NCBI GenBank assembly: GCA_030272585.1
Contig: BSYQ01000010.1
Span: 1,240,001 to 1,304,000 of the forward strand
Source: Bryopsis sp. KO-2023
Lineage: Eukaryota > Chlorophyta > Ulvophyceae > Bryopsidales > Bryopsidaceae
Length of the DNA stretch: 64,000 nt
Direction of reading: 5' to 3'
In this document: one piece after another, positions 1 through 10,170 of the stretch
How positions within the stretch are numbered: the first letter of the stretch is position 1
Layout: each line of letters begins with the position of its first letter
Notes under the pieces: model-generated
What the model was told of the DNA's origin: nothing
The model's database searches: none
What the model saw: the letters and a program-made list of their open reading frames with translations, nothing else
Translations under genes and position numbers: made by a program

Positions 1-340
1 GTTTGTCTGGCGAGGCAACCTTCATAATAGGAGAGAACAATAAAACAAGGAAGCCTTGTGCGAAAACGAGACGCGGCTCTCTAGAATTATGCCTCTGGCG
101 ATCGGATGAGCTACCAGCTCTGAGGGAGGGGCTGCAGCAGCAGTCAATACGGACATTCCAGGTGGAGGGTCCACGTTTGGGTTCATTGGAGCGGGTTCTC
201 CAATGTGGCTTAACAGAACGTGGAGTTGACGGCGCCTGCAGGCCCCTGGGGCCCCCGCTGTTCGCGGGATCGAAGGCATCTTCCGCTGTGCTGGTGAGCG
301 AGGACTCCCTGCCCCCATCACGAGCATCGATGGTTATGGG
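1..340 (+). pseudogene. Degenerate C-terminal end of a DIRS tyrosine recombinase
   Basis: The stretch is a decayed copy of the tyrosine-recombinase end at about 7780-8103. Shared tracts include the run of GCAGCAGCAGTC near 130-145, the motif around TTCGCGGGA near 262 and the final GGTGAGCGAGGA near 292. The reading frame is disrupted and the catalytic His-Leu-Arg and Tyr contexts are no longer intact. The window begins inside it, so its 5' extent is unknown. It probably marks the 3' end of a DIRS copy that runs into the terminal repeat block starting at 341. Confidence 0.55.
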
Positions 341-1029
341 GCAAAATGATTCTATCAAAACAATGGCTGTGTTTATTGGGACAATTCTGGTTTTTGTTTT
401 AAGATGTTGTATTTTATTATCTAGAGTTCATGTGTGTCCGTGTTCTTGGGTGGGACTGCCCCAACGATTTTCCGTCATAAATGTCTTCAACGTCAGTTGA
501 AAAGTTTATGCGGCAGTTGGGCACAGGGCGGGTAGTTTCGTGATTGTGGAGGTACTTGGCTTAGCTGTACTCGTTTGAGTGGTCCGGAATTGATGGGCGT
601 ATTCGGTGGTTTTGGTGCTGCCAGGGTGGCAGTCAGACATTTAGTTTGTGCGGTTCTGATTGCAGCATTACAATGCACAGCACAGCACCGCTGTACGACT
701 GTAGTGCTGCACAGCAAGGATATAAGCGGGCCATTTGTTTTGCTATTCACTTTTCTGCTCTCCCACCCACCCGCCCGGTCTATCGGTTTTTTGAATTACA
801 TTAGGAAGTTTGGATAAATGGATTTTTATGGGTTTTTGTCGCTCTCTGGCTCCGAAAAGCCAAACTGGGATATTCTTCTTTGAGAAGGCAAAATGATTCT
901 ATCAAAACAATGGCTGTGTTTATTGGGACAATTCTGGTTTTTATTTTAAGATGTTGTATTTTATTATCTAGAGTTCATGTGTGTCCGTGTTCTTGGGTGG
1001 GACTGCCCCAACGATTTTCCGTCATAAAT
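341..1029 (+). repeat. DIRS-associated terminal block T-S-U-T
   Basis: Two 142-bp direct repeats (T: 341-482 and 888-1029) that differ at about one base flank an S segment (about 481-760) and a U segment (about 761-887). The S segment recurs next to gag fragments at 9326-9593, 10905-11158 and 20830-20940 plus 28941-29131. An inverted T-U-S block lies at 12192-12802. S begins with a small inverted repeat, TTCAAC/GTTGAA. The recurring position of S just upstream of DIRS gag suggests a DIRS terminal region. The T repeats could belong to a separate small non-autonomous element. Confidence 0.6.
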
Positions 1030-1247
1030 TGCGATTTGATCAAGAATTTGGTTCGTTTTTTGAGAAATCCAGGAAGGATTAAAAACATGAGGAAAGAAGG
1101 AAAAAATGATTTTTTTGTACGATTATTGGCAACGGTATAGAAACGAAACCAGGGTCAGATTGACCTGGTATTTGGATGATTTTCTTTGCATGCATCTCTC
1201 AGCAGCAGAGCTGCGGGTTTTTGGGCGCATCATCAGGGGGATGTTCG
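1030..1247 (+). pseudogene. DIRS reverse transcriptase fragment (YLDD region)
   Basis: The translation aligns with the RT at 19615-20480 from its Cys-Asp-Leu-Ile stretch through the catalytic TWYLDDFLCMH box to RIIRGMF. A frameshift lies near 1108, in a run of T residues. The fragment is interrupted at 1247 by the head-to-head LINE pair and resumes at 4309 (MFAQMG, then SWKDSKC). Together these are parts of one plus-strand DIRS copy. It is non-functional. Confidence 0.75.
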
Positions 1248-1610
1248 AGGATACAAGGATTACAAGTTGCGTAGGGCAAACCGCCCTGTTGCAACGACAT
1301 ACATGAGTGAATCGTGTCCCAACGTTCGAAGCAAGGCAAAAGCCTCTGAATGTAATCAACTCCTAAATGAACAAAATCTCCTAAAACAAAAAAGTTCCAA
1401 CGTCTCTGAAACCAGAAATCCCCAATCGAAACTCAAGAAAGAGCCCAAACGTCAAAACATAAAACCAAACACAAGAATCGGTCGCTTCCAACTCAGAAAC
1501 CCGGAGCGAGCGCCCAACAAACAAAGCAAACAACGAAGAACACCAACTTCCCCATCAAACGAAACATCCAGAACAACGAAAAACAAACACCACCAGTCGC
1601 TACAAGCCCA

Positions 1611-3268
1611 CTACGAACGAGCGTCCAACCACTCCCTACGCAAGGCGAGCGCCCGGCGAATATAAACAGCCACACGAACCTGCCCCGGACAATTAAACAA
1701 ACGAAATAGAGAGCCACGACTCTCTTCCACGACCGAGTTCACACGCAACCGCACATAAAGCGGACAAGCAAAAAGAAAATGCACCTCGTTTTCAGGCGTC
1801 GAAACCCCAGCGGCCAAACAAAACGGACAATACCTCTCGTTCAAAGGCACGTCTCTATCACTCAAGTCCACAGCATCGATCTCCAAACCGTGAAGACGAG
1901 CCCGAAAACGCACCCAAGTCGTACGCAAACCCAAATCCGTAAAAGAAGACAACGCGTTCGTGTAACAAAACGTCGGTTTGAACCGATTATAATACGCCAC
2001 GATACGCGGATGTCGGGAACGCAATTGACCCACAATATCTGCCTTATAGGCACGCGCCCAGGTCGCCACGTCCACCTCCACAAACCCATCGAACTGTGGA
2101 ACAAAGCGTCTCACCATATCACGAAACTGAACCCACCAAGAACGCCGAGAATCCGGCTGACCACGCAACCAGAACAGCATCGCCCGCGTGGGATGCGTCG
2201 CCGGCAATTGCATCAGGCGATTCCAAAACTTCAACGCGTTCCGGTACAAATAAAACGTGACCGGCAAAACACCACACTCCAAATACACGAAATTCTTCAG
2301 CGCCCTCGTCGGAAGACGTAGCACCGATTTTAGGTAACGCACCAACAGATCGTTCAGCTCCCGCTTGTGCTGCTGAGTCAGAAAGAACACCCAAACCGGC
2401 GCAGCATACTGCACCTTCCCCAAAACGTACATCTTGAAGAGAGCCACCAGAGTCCGTGGATCCCTCAAACCGATCTCAAACGCCCTCGCACGCAAACGCC
2501 CAACAGCCACGTTGCCCGCACACAACACCTTTGAAATATGCTCCCGAAACACGTTGACGTCCCCAGGCCCATCGTAAAACACCACACCCAAATACTTGAG
2601 CGTGCGCTGCAACGGCACATCGTGTCCACCAAACGAAACCGAAGTACGCGACCCCGGGTTCACCGCAAGCACCTCCGTCTTCTCATGGTTCGTCTTGATA
2701 TGCCAGTCTTGCTCAAACCGAAGCGTCAAGTCGCCCACCGCCTGCACACCTTCCTCATCACGCAAAGGCACCAGAGTGTCGTCCGCAAAGATCATCGCGA
2801 CGATCTTCACCAGGTCAAAAACAACTCGTTCCAAGTCCAGTCGCTCCAAGAGAAGAGGAAAGTTATCATGGTAACAAGTATACAACAGAGGACTGAAAGG
2901 GCAGCCTTGTCGCACACCACGGCGCATCTCAAACGAGCGCGAACAGCCACGAGTCCCCCTAACCACCGCCGAGGAGTTCTGATACATGTACCTCACAAGT
3001 TCAATCAGCCAAGGATGCAGGCCCATACGTCGCAAGTGCAACCACAAGCGATCGTGATGCACACTGTCGTAAGCTTTCGCCAAATCCATCGACAGCAAAA
3101 ACAACAAGTTCCCAGTCTTCTTCGCCCAGAAAATGAGACCCCACGCCAGCAAAATCCAAGTCACCGTTTCACAGCCCCTCCGAAAACCGGCCTGAGTGGG
3201 ATGACGAACAGGGTCCAACACAGGTGCGACGCGCTCCATCAACGTATAAACAAACAGTTTGTAACAGT
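1611..3268 (-). CDS. LINE family A reverse transcriptase, 5'-truncated
   Basis: This is the longest family A coding piece, about 550 residues on the minus strand ending at a stop at 1611-1613. It starts inside the RT domain, so the endonuclease and RT N-terminus are missing. RT motifs visible in order are the palm motif MDLAKAYDSVHHDRL, the RRGVRQGCPFSPLL motif and the catalytic box MIFADDTLV (FADD instead of the commoner YADD). The C-terminal third has a Cys-rich motif (YCPFC, then about 15 residues later H and C in HFLFACP) typical of non-LTR elements. The apparent Met at 3287 lies across the junction with the inverted copy and is not the native start. Confidence 0.85.
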
Positions 3269-3933
3269 GTGGTGTTTTGCCGGTCACGTTTTATTTGTAC
3301 CGGAACGCGTTGAAGTTTTGGAATCGCCTGATGCAATTGCCGGCGACGCATCCCACGCGGGCGATGCTGTTCTGGTTGCGTGGTCAGCCGGATTCTCGGC
3401 GTTCTTGGTGGGTTCAGTTTCGTGATATGGTGAGACGCTTTGTTCCACAGTTCGATGGGTTTGTGGAGGTGGACGTGGCGACCTGGGCGCGTGCCTATAA
3501 GGCAGATATTGTGGGTCAATTGCGTTCCCGACATCCGCGTATCGTGGCGTATTATAATCGGTTCAACCCGACGTTTTGTTACACGAACGCGTTGTCTTCT
3601 TTTACGGATTTGGGTTTGCGTACGACTTGGGTGCGTTTTCGGGCTCGTCTTCACGGTTTGGAGATCGATGCTGTGGACTTGAGTGATAGAGACGTGCCTT
3701 TGAACGAGAGGTATTGTCCGTTTTGTTTGGCCGCTGGGGTTTCGACGCCTGAAAACGAGGTGCATTTTCTTTTTGCTTGTCCGCTTTATGTGCGGTTGCG
3801 TGTGAACTCGGTCGTGGAAGAGAGTCGTGGCTCTCTATTTCGTTTGTTTAATTGTCCGGGGCAGGTTCGTGTGGCTGTTTATATTCGCCGGGCGCTCGCC
3901 TTGCGTAGGGAGTGGTTGGACGCTCGTTCGTAG
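3269..3933 (+). CDS. LINE family A RT C-terminal fragment
   Basis: The sequence begins at the junction of the inverted pair and encodes only the C-terminal part of the LINE polyprotein, from the VLPVTFYLYRN region to the terminal LDARS and stop at 3931-3933. It includes the YCPFC...HFLFACP zinc-type motif. No RT active site remains. It is nearly identical to the matching part of the copies at 1611-3268 and 4916-5985. The 3' untranslated region (3934-4248) leads to the conserved stem-loop. Confidence 0.8.
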
Positions 3934-4308
3934 TGGGCTTGTAGCGACTGGTGGTGTTTGTTTTTCGTTGTTCTGGATGTTTCGTTTGATGGGGAAGTTG
4001 GTGTTCTTCGTTGTTTGCTTTGTTTGTTGGGCGCTCGCTCCGGGTTTCTGAGTTGGAAGCGACCGATTCTTGTGTTTGGTTTTATGTTTTGACGTTTGGG
4101 CTCTTTCTTGAGTTTCGATTGGGGATTTCTGGTTTCAGAGACGTTGGAACTTTTTTGTTTTAGGAGATTTTGTTCATTTAGGAGTTGATTACATTCAGAG
4201 GCTTTTGCCTTGCTTCGAACGTTGGGACACGATTCACTCATGTATGTCGTTGCAACAGGGCGGTTTGCCCTACGCAACTTGTAATCCTTGTATCCTTGTA
4301 TCCTTGCA

Positions 4309-4915
4309 GGGATGTTCGCTCAGATGGGGGTCTCTTGGAAGGATTCGAAGTGCATTTGGGAGCCCTGCCAGAAGCTGCACCATCTGGGATTTTTGGTGGA
4401 CAGTAAGGCAGCGTTGTTTGTTCTTCCTCCACACAGGTTGACCCGCCTTCGAAACCAGGCTCGGACGCTCAGAATCCGAATCCTCAAGAATGGGCGTCGG
4501 GTGCCAGCCAGAGTGCTGGCGTCTTTCATGGGTTTCGCCCAGTCATGCGCTCCCGCTATCAAAGGAACGAGGTTCTGGCTGCGCCACCTATACGATTCCC
4601 TCAAGGGCAAGAAGAGTTGGAGCACCAGAGTGCAGGTTTCACGCCCGGCGATCGCAGCCCTGCGATTTTGGGAGCAGCTTACCCCCGAAAAGACAACGAT
4701 GTGCATTTGGCGGCCTCCGCATTCGGCAGACCTCGCAGTGGACGCCAGTTTGACAGGATGGGGAGCGTCTCTGAAAATCCATGGGAACTCTTCGGAGGAG
4801 GCTCCACCGTTGGCTTTGGCAGCAGGGTTCTGGAAGGGGGAGGAGCACATCAATCTACGAGAGTTACAGGCAGTGGGCTTGGCGGTCAAGGCTTTCAGAG
4901 ACAGGATCACCGATC
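4309..4915 (+). pseudogene. DIRS RT thumb and RNase H N-terminal half
   Basis: This stretch continues the RT fragment 1030-1247 after the LINE pair. It encodes the connection SWKDSKCIWEP, a segment of basic helices, then the RNase H start with the first catalytic Asp in DLAVDASLTGWG and the Glu motif in INLRELQAVGLAV. A second LINE then interrupts it at 4916, before the third acidic motif. It belongs to a plus-strand DIRS copy spread over 1030-8103. Confidence 0.8.
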
Positions 4916-6358
4916 CTGTATTGGGTGTGGTGTTTTACGATGGGCCTGGGGACGTCAACGTGTTTCGGGAGCATATTTCAAAGGTGTTGTGTGCGGGCAA
5001 CGTGGCTGTTGGGCGTTTGCGTGCGAGGGCGTTTGAGATCGGTTTGAGGGATCCACGGACTCTGGTGGCTCTCTTCAAGATGTACGTTTTGGGGAAGGTG
5101 CAGTATGCTGCGCCGGTTTGGGTGTTCTTTCTGACTCAGCAGCACAAGCGGGAGCTGAACGATCTGTTGGTGCGTTACCTAAAATCGGTGCTACGTCTTC
5201 CGACGAGGGCGCTGAAGAATTTCGTGTATTTGGAGTGTGGTGTTTTGCCGGTCACGTTTTATTTGTACCGGAACGCGTTGAAGTTTTGGAATCGCCTGAT
5301 GCAATTGCCGGCGACGCATCCCACGCGGGCGATGCTGTTCTGGTTGCGTGGTCAGCCGGATTCTCGGCGTTCTTGGTGGGTCCAGTTTCGTGATATGGTG
5401 AGACGCTTTGTTCCACATGTATTCACTCATGTATGTCGTTGCAACAGGGCGGTTTGCCCTACGCAACTTGTAATTCTGTTTCTGTTTCTGTTTGTTCCAC
5501 AGTTCGATGGGTTTGTGGAGGTGGACGTGGCGACCTGGGCGCGTGCCTATAAGGCAGATATTGTGGGTCAGTTGCGTTCTCGACATCCGCGTATCGTGGC
5601 GTATTACAATCGGTTCAAACCGACGTTTTGTTACACGAAGGCGCTGTCTTCTTTTACGGATTTGGGTTTGCGTACGACTTGGGTGCGTTTTCGGGCTCGT
5701 CTTCACGGTTTGGAGATCGATGCTGTGGACTTGAGTGATAGAGACGTGCCTTTGAACGAGAGGTATTGTCCGTTTTGTTTGGCCGCTGGGGTTTCGACGC
5801 CTGAAAACGAGGTGCATTTTCTTTTTGCTTGTCCGCTTTATGTGCGGTTGCGTGTGAACTCGGTCGTGGAAGAGAGTCGTGGCTCTCTGTTTCGTTTGTT
5901 TAATTGTCCGGGGCAGGTTCGTGTGGCTGTTTATATTCGCCGGGCGCTCGCCTTGCGTAGGGAGTGGTTGGACGCTCGTTCGTAGTGGGCTTGTCGCGAC
6001 TGGTGGTGTTTGTTTTTCGTTGTTCTGGATGTTTCGTTTGATGGGGAAGTTGGTGTTCTTTGTTGTTTGCTTTGTTTGTTGGGCGCTCGCTCTGGGTTTC
6101 TGAGTTGGAAGCGACCGATTCTTGTGTTTGGTTTTATGTTTTGACGTTTGGGCTCTTTCTTGAGTTTCGATTGGGGATTTCTGGTTTCAGCGACGTTGGA
6201 ACTTTTTTGTTTTAGGAGATTTTGTTCATTTAGGAGTTGATTACATTCAGAGGCTTTTGCCTTGCTTCGAACGTTGGGACACAATTCACTCATGTATGTC
6301 GTTGCAACAGGGCGGTTTGCCCTACGCAACTTGTAATTCTGTTTCTGTTTCTGTTTCT
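4916..6358 (+). mobile_element. LINE family A, 5'-truncated, with perfect 11-bp TSD
   Basis: The inserted DNA starts in the LINE coding region and ends in stem-loop 6301-6330 followed by TTTCTG repeats. It is flanked by GATCACCGATC at 4905-4915 and 6359-6369. Removing the insert plus one duplicate rejoins the DIRS RNase H reading frame exactly (RDRITD to HLKCITDSQ). The ORF from 4916 to the stop at 5983-5985 covers the RT C-terminal half and the Cys-rich motif, and is itself interrupted by a 73-bp LINE-tail insertion at 5418. Confidence 0.92.
5418..5490 (+). mobile_element. 73-bp LINE 3'-end micro-insertion inside the LINE copy
   Basis: The insert holds about 20 nt of LINE family A 3' sequence, the stem-loop and TTTCTG repeats. 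It is flanked by TTTGTTCCACA at 5407-5417 and 5491-5501. Insert plus duplicate is 84 bp, so the ORF gains 28 codons without a stop. Other LINE A copies (for example at 3449-3465) lack it, which gives the empty site. Confidence 0.9.
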
Positions 6359-6369
6359 GATCACCGATC

Positions 6370-7013
6370 GGCATTTGAAGTGCATCACGGACAGTCAAGT
6401 GATCGCCGCCATATTGCGGAGTCAATGTTCCCGTTCCAGTCCGCTGTTCCAAGAATACAAACGCCTCTATTGGCTTATGGAAGCTCTGAACATCGATTTT
6501 CAAGTGGAGTGGATACCCAGCGCACAAAACGTGTATCCCGACGCTCTATCGCGCCTCAACGAGACGCAGGAGTACAGACTGAACCCTCGGATTTTCCAGA
6601 GGTTGCAGGAGCAGTTCCATTTGACGATCGACCGCTTCGCTTCCTTGGGGACACGACAGCTGGGGAGGTTCAACAGCCTCGATCGAGAGCCCGGGACAGA
6701 AGGGACGAGTTGTTTACACCTGAGCCTGGATTTGTGGAGGGCGGAGAGGAACTGGGTGTTCCCCCCGATCGAGAACGTTCCCGAAGTCGCGAGACATCTC
6801 CTCCAGCACAATCTCCCGTGCCTGTTGTTGACGCCGCACTGGGTGGATCGCTGGTGGCACCAAGAGCTCATGGCGGAAGCGACTCTGATCACGGTTCTGA
6901 GTCCTCATGCGGCGATGATTCTGCCAGGACGGTTCGGAGGGCAAGTGCCTCCAGGCGCGTGCTACTGGCGTTGGAGTGTTTTCAAGACGGGGATTGGCTT
7001 ACCAGGCTGGTGA
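6370..7013 (+). pseudogene. DIRS RNase H C-terminus and linker domain
   Basis: The frame carries the third RNase H acidic motif (KCITDSQVIAAIL) and the final YPDALSRL motif. It continues into the DIRS region with RFHLTIDRFAS, WVFPPIENV and a Trp-rich WVDRWW. In DIRS-type polymerases this region often receives an adenine-methylase-like annotation. The frame ends at 7011-7013 and overlaps the recombinase frame, as is typical of DIRS elements. The reading frame is open, but the gene is split upstream by LINE insertions. Confidence 0.8.
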
Positions 7014-8103
7014 CCGAGGGGTTCTCGGAGTATTGGAGCGACAAAATTATCGAGCTCGGGCTGGAGCGCACGATGATTTTGGTTTCGCAGCGATTGGAAG
7101 CATTGGCAAGGTCCTCTCAAACAGAAGTGAGAGGCAAATTTTTGAAGTTTTTGGTTTTCTGCCGTGGAGAAGGCTTCGAAGCATTCCCACCATCAGAAGG
7201 GGCGGTGCTGGCTTATGTCCATGCCTTGAAATTGAGCGGTACAATCAAGGCAAGCAGCTCCCCCAACTATCTTTCTGCAATTTCGAGCTTGATGAGGCTC
7301 TTGGGGCACGACTTTACGGCTTTCACGTCGATGGTAAACGGGGTGCTGACTGGGTGGGGCAAGGAAACCGCGCCCGAGGATAGAATCCACGCGTTTCCAG
7401 CAGCAACAATGGAGAGGTGTTTGGACGCCCTGACCGATGCTACTCCTCTCAAGGTGTGGCGCGACGTGCTGTTGTGCACCACTATGTTTTTGTTTTTCAG
7501 TCGGTCTTGTTCTGGAGCTGGATTGTTGATGTCGGATATCACCGTTTTCGCGTCGGAGAACGCCATATTTTTCCGGGAGCGGTTTACGAAGAAGGTGGCA
7601 ACCGATCCAGCACAGAAACGCATGAAACAGAAACAGAAACAGAATTACAAGTTGCGTAGGGCAAACCGCCCTACGCATGCGGTTGCGGACATTGCGGAAT
7701 CTGCCTACAGACCTGGTGGCACGGTATTTGGACTTTTTCGAGGCTCGCAATGCCGCATGGGCTGACCGACAGGAGCACTCGTCGTTTTGCTGGCAATTGC
7801 CTGGTGAGGCTCCCATCGCAACAGGAGCAGCTGTGAGAAAACGATTCGAGGCCCTGATGGCCTATTTTTCTGCCATCATTCCCCCTGGCAATTGGACGAG
7901 CCACTCGCTAAGGAAGGGAGGGGCCACAGCAGCAGTCCATGCGGGCATCCCCATGTGGAAGGTCCGTGCTTGGGGCCATTGGAGTCCGTCTTCCAAGGCT
8001 GTTTGGCGCTACGTGGACTTGACTGCCCCTGCTGACCCCTTTGGTTCCCGCTTGTTCGCGGGACTGGAGGCATCTACTGCCGCGCTGGTGAGCGAGGAGT
8101 CCC
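6900..8103 (+). pseudogene. DIRS tyrosine recombinase, split by a 48-bp LINE tail
   Basis: The protein carries an N-terminal SAM-like helical region (SSQTEVRGKFLKFLVFCRGEG), a catalytic-core start around LLCTTMFLFFSRS and the C-terminal signature HSLRKGGATAAV, GHWSP and WRYVD (His-x-x-Arg, His/Trp and Tyr nucleophile). It would insert circular DIRS cDNA without an integrase. The frame overlaps the RNase H ORF. The 48-bp insertion at 7625 with its 7-bp duplicate shifts the frame by one, so the catalytic C-terminus (from 7677) is out of frame. At 8103 the sequence joins head-to-head with another DIRS copy on the minus strand. Confidence 0.85.
7625..7672 (-). mobile_element. 48-bp LINE tail micro-insertion
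   Basis: The insert consists only of the tail repeats and most of the LINE family A 3' stem-loop, in minus orientation. It is flanked by ACGCATG at 7618-7624 and 7673-7679. It breaks the tyrosine-recombinase frame. It is among the shortest inserts in this window. Confidence 0.88.
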
Positions 8104-8935
8104 AAATGTTGCAGCTTCTGGCAGGGATCCCACACACACTTGGAGTCCTTCCACGATATCCCCATCTGATCGAATATTCCTCTGATGATTCGACCAAAAA
8201 TTTTCAACTCTGCAGCCGAGGAATGCATGCAGAGAAAATCATCCAAGTACCACGTCAATCTCACTCTCTTCTCGTTTCTATAACGCTTCCAGTACTCGTA
8301 CAAAAAATCATCTGTTCCCTCTTTTTTCATTTCTTTTATCATCCCTGGGTTTCTCAAAAACCTGACCAAATTCTTAATCAAGTCACAATAAATTTTAGGC
8401 GAACCCCTGAATCCAAACGGCAACACCTCGCACTGGAAACGTTCACCATCCACTTCGAATTGAAAGAATTTCTTATGATCTGGATGAATCCCGACGTGAA
8501 AAAATCCTCGTAATGCACAGGATAGGGCAACACCTGTGCATTCAAAGGCCTCAAGTCTATTATCAGACGCTGCCCAGTTCTATTCCCAAATTCATCTTTT
8601 TTTGGTACCAAAAAAGATCGGCTGACATGAGCCGATTTATCAGGATTATCCACGATGCTAATTGCACCCTTCTCTAGATAATCCTTTCTGATTTCCCTCC
8701 ATTCTTTTCTTTGAGTTTCTGACTTAAGAAAAGAGCCACCGAACTGCTGCGTTCGTGGTGTACCGTCAAATCGCACTTTGACACCCCCTGATATGATTCG
8801 CAGTACCTCCTGCGTCGTACCAATTCTCTGCCACTGACCCACATTCCGCCGTACTTTCAACGCTGTCCATTGTGCCGACAGGTCCTCCAATCCCTGTGTC
8901 CTTGAGTCCAGGTAATCTCCCATGAGCCCTGTCAT
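8104..8935 (-). pseudogene. DIRS reverse transcriptase copy 2 with internal deletion
   Basis: The minus strand encodes the DIRS RT from DLSAQWTALKVRRN through SRSFLVPKKDE, IDLRPLNAQ and the catalytic TWYLDDFLCMH box to CQKLQHLG. About 70 bp encoding the first catalytic motif (FDLKDAFFHVGIHP in the other copies) are missing near 8498-8505, at a short AAATCCTCG-like microhomology. This also shifts the frame. At its 5' end a gag stop and the RT ATG overlap. Confidence 0.8.
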
Positions 8936-9325
8936 TCAATTTTAATTCCTCCTTCCCTTGATGAGCGCCCTTGTCTGCTCCTGATCCTGTAGTGCCGGTT
9001 CTGCACAGCACGCAGGTCGAGCAGTACAAACCCTAGCTTGCTGGCCCCATCACTTGGCGCACCAGAGCAAGGGTGCGGCGCAGCACAGCACTTGGAGCGA
9101 ACAGCAAGCGCCTTGGACGTGGTGTTGGGCGAGACAGCAGCTGCGAATTGTCGATCCGATCGTTCCCAAACGATCCCTCCACGAACTCGCCGACGTAGTG
9201 CCCCAGGTCGCGACCAGGTAGATGTTGTGCGCTTTGACGACCTTCTTCCAGAAAGTGTCGCTCCACACACTGAGATCTCCTTACAAGGAGCCAGCAAACG
9301 AATTGCTGGGCTGCTCGAAGAGCAG
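8936..9325 (-). pseudogene. DIRS gag fragment, copy 2
   Basis: The minus-strand translation resembles the N-terminal part of the longer gag at 10171-10839 (GRDLGHY, LVRQVMGP) but is internally deleted and shifted between frames. Together with S (9326-9593) and the RT fragment (8104-8935) it forms one minus-strand DIRS copy. Confidence 0.6.
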
Positions 9326-9593
9326 AAAAGTGAATAGCAAAACAAATGGCCCGCTTATATCCTTGCTGTGCAGCACTACAGTCGTACAGCGGTGCTGTGC
9401 TGTGCATTGTAATGCTGCAATCAGAACCGCACAAACTAAATGTCTGACTGCCACCCTGGCAGCACCAAAACCACCGAATACGCCCATCAATTCCGGACCA
9501 CTCAAACGAGTACAGCTAAGCCAAGTACCTCCACAATCACGAAACTACCCGCCCTGTGCCCAACTGCCGCATAAACTTTTCAACTGACGTTGA
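9326..9593 (-). repeat. DIRS S terminal segment, minus orientation
   Basis: This is a near-identical inverted copy of 481-760. Its outer tip (ATGTCTTCAACG on the minus strand) abuts at 9593 a different, truncated DIRS reverse transcriptase, so one DIRS copy sits against or within another. No clear target duplication is seen. Confidence 0.75.
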
Positions 9594-10170
9594 AGACATA
9601 AATTCTGGGTGAGCCCCGAAACCCAAACGGCAAAACTTCACACTGAAAACGCTCACCATCTACCTCAAAGTGAAAAAATTTCTTGTGGTCAGGGTGAATC
9701 CCGACATGAAAAAATGCGTCTTTCAAATCAAATTTGATCAAAGAATCATTCTGGCGCAGTATGTGCGGCAGAGAACGAAGGTCCTCGTATTGCACAGGGT
9801 ACTCTAACACCTGTGAATTCAGAGGCCTCAAATCTATCACCAAACGCTGCCCAGTTATTTTCCCATTTTCGTCCTTCTTTGGTACGAAAAAAGACCGGCT
9901 TACATGAGCCGTGGGATCAGGATTATCTACGATGCTGATTGCACCCTTCGCTAAATAATCCTTCCTGATATCTCTCCACTCTTTTCTTTCCGTTTCAGAC
10001 GTGAGAAAAGACCCACAGAACTGCTGCGTTCGTGGTTTTCCATCAAAACGTATCCTCACCCCCTCGGATATGACTCTGAGTACCTCCCTTGAGGTTCCTA
10101 TCCGTTCCCATTGCTTGACACTGCGGCGTACCTTCAGGGCAGTCCACTGAGAAAACAGGTCGTCCCCCAT
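9594..10170 (-). pseudogene. DIRS reverse transcriptase copy 3, truncated
   Basis: The 5' part of the RT is open from an ATG at 10170 and shows SRSFFVPKKDE, IDLRPLNSQV, the catalytic FDLKDAFFHVGIHPDH and LPFGFRGSP. The copy stops at 9594, just before the YLDD box, where it meets the S segment of copy 2. Divergence from copies 2 and 5 (for example KITGQRLV against NRTGQRLI) shows it is a distinct subfamily. The upstream gag stop is TAG, directly followed in the same frame by this ATG. Confidence 0.8.

Larger units (their letters stand above)
1248..4308. mobile_element. Head-to-head pair of LINE family A copies with one target-site duplication
   Basis: A minus-strand LINE copy (1248-about 3268) meets a plus-strand copy (about 3269-4308), 5' ends together. 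Each outer end carries the family 3' stem-loop (1266-1295 and 4249-4278) and a tail made of ATCCTTGT-type repeats. The whole insert is flanked by the same 10 bp, GGGATGTTCG, at 1238-1247 and 4309-4318. This duplication interrupts DIRS reverse-transcriptase coding sequence that continues on both sides. The structure fits target-primed reverse transcription started from both strands of one staggered break. A later inversion is an alternative. Confidence 0.8.

Noticed and set aside
1779-3425. Basic antisense ORFs opposite the LINE reverse transcriptase
   Set aside because: They recur opposite every LINE A copy in the same frame and contain no domain; they are shadows of the RT ORF.
5419-5502. 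LINE-tail insert as an introner (GT...polypyrimidine...AG, 84 nt)
   Set aside because: This copy starts GT and ends CAG after a pyrimidine tract, so splicing is imaginable. The other inserts (7625, 12251, 14654) lack a GT at the matching point, so intron creation is not a general property.
4288-5985. Host gene of 565 residues
   Set aside because: It is a chance fusion of DIRS RNase H with a LINE inserted in the same frame, proven by the 11-bp duplication.
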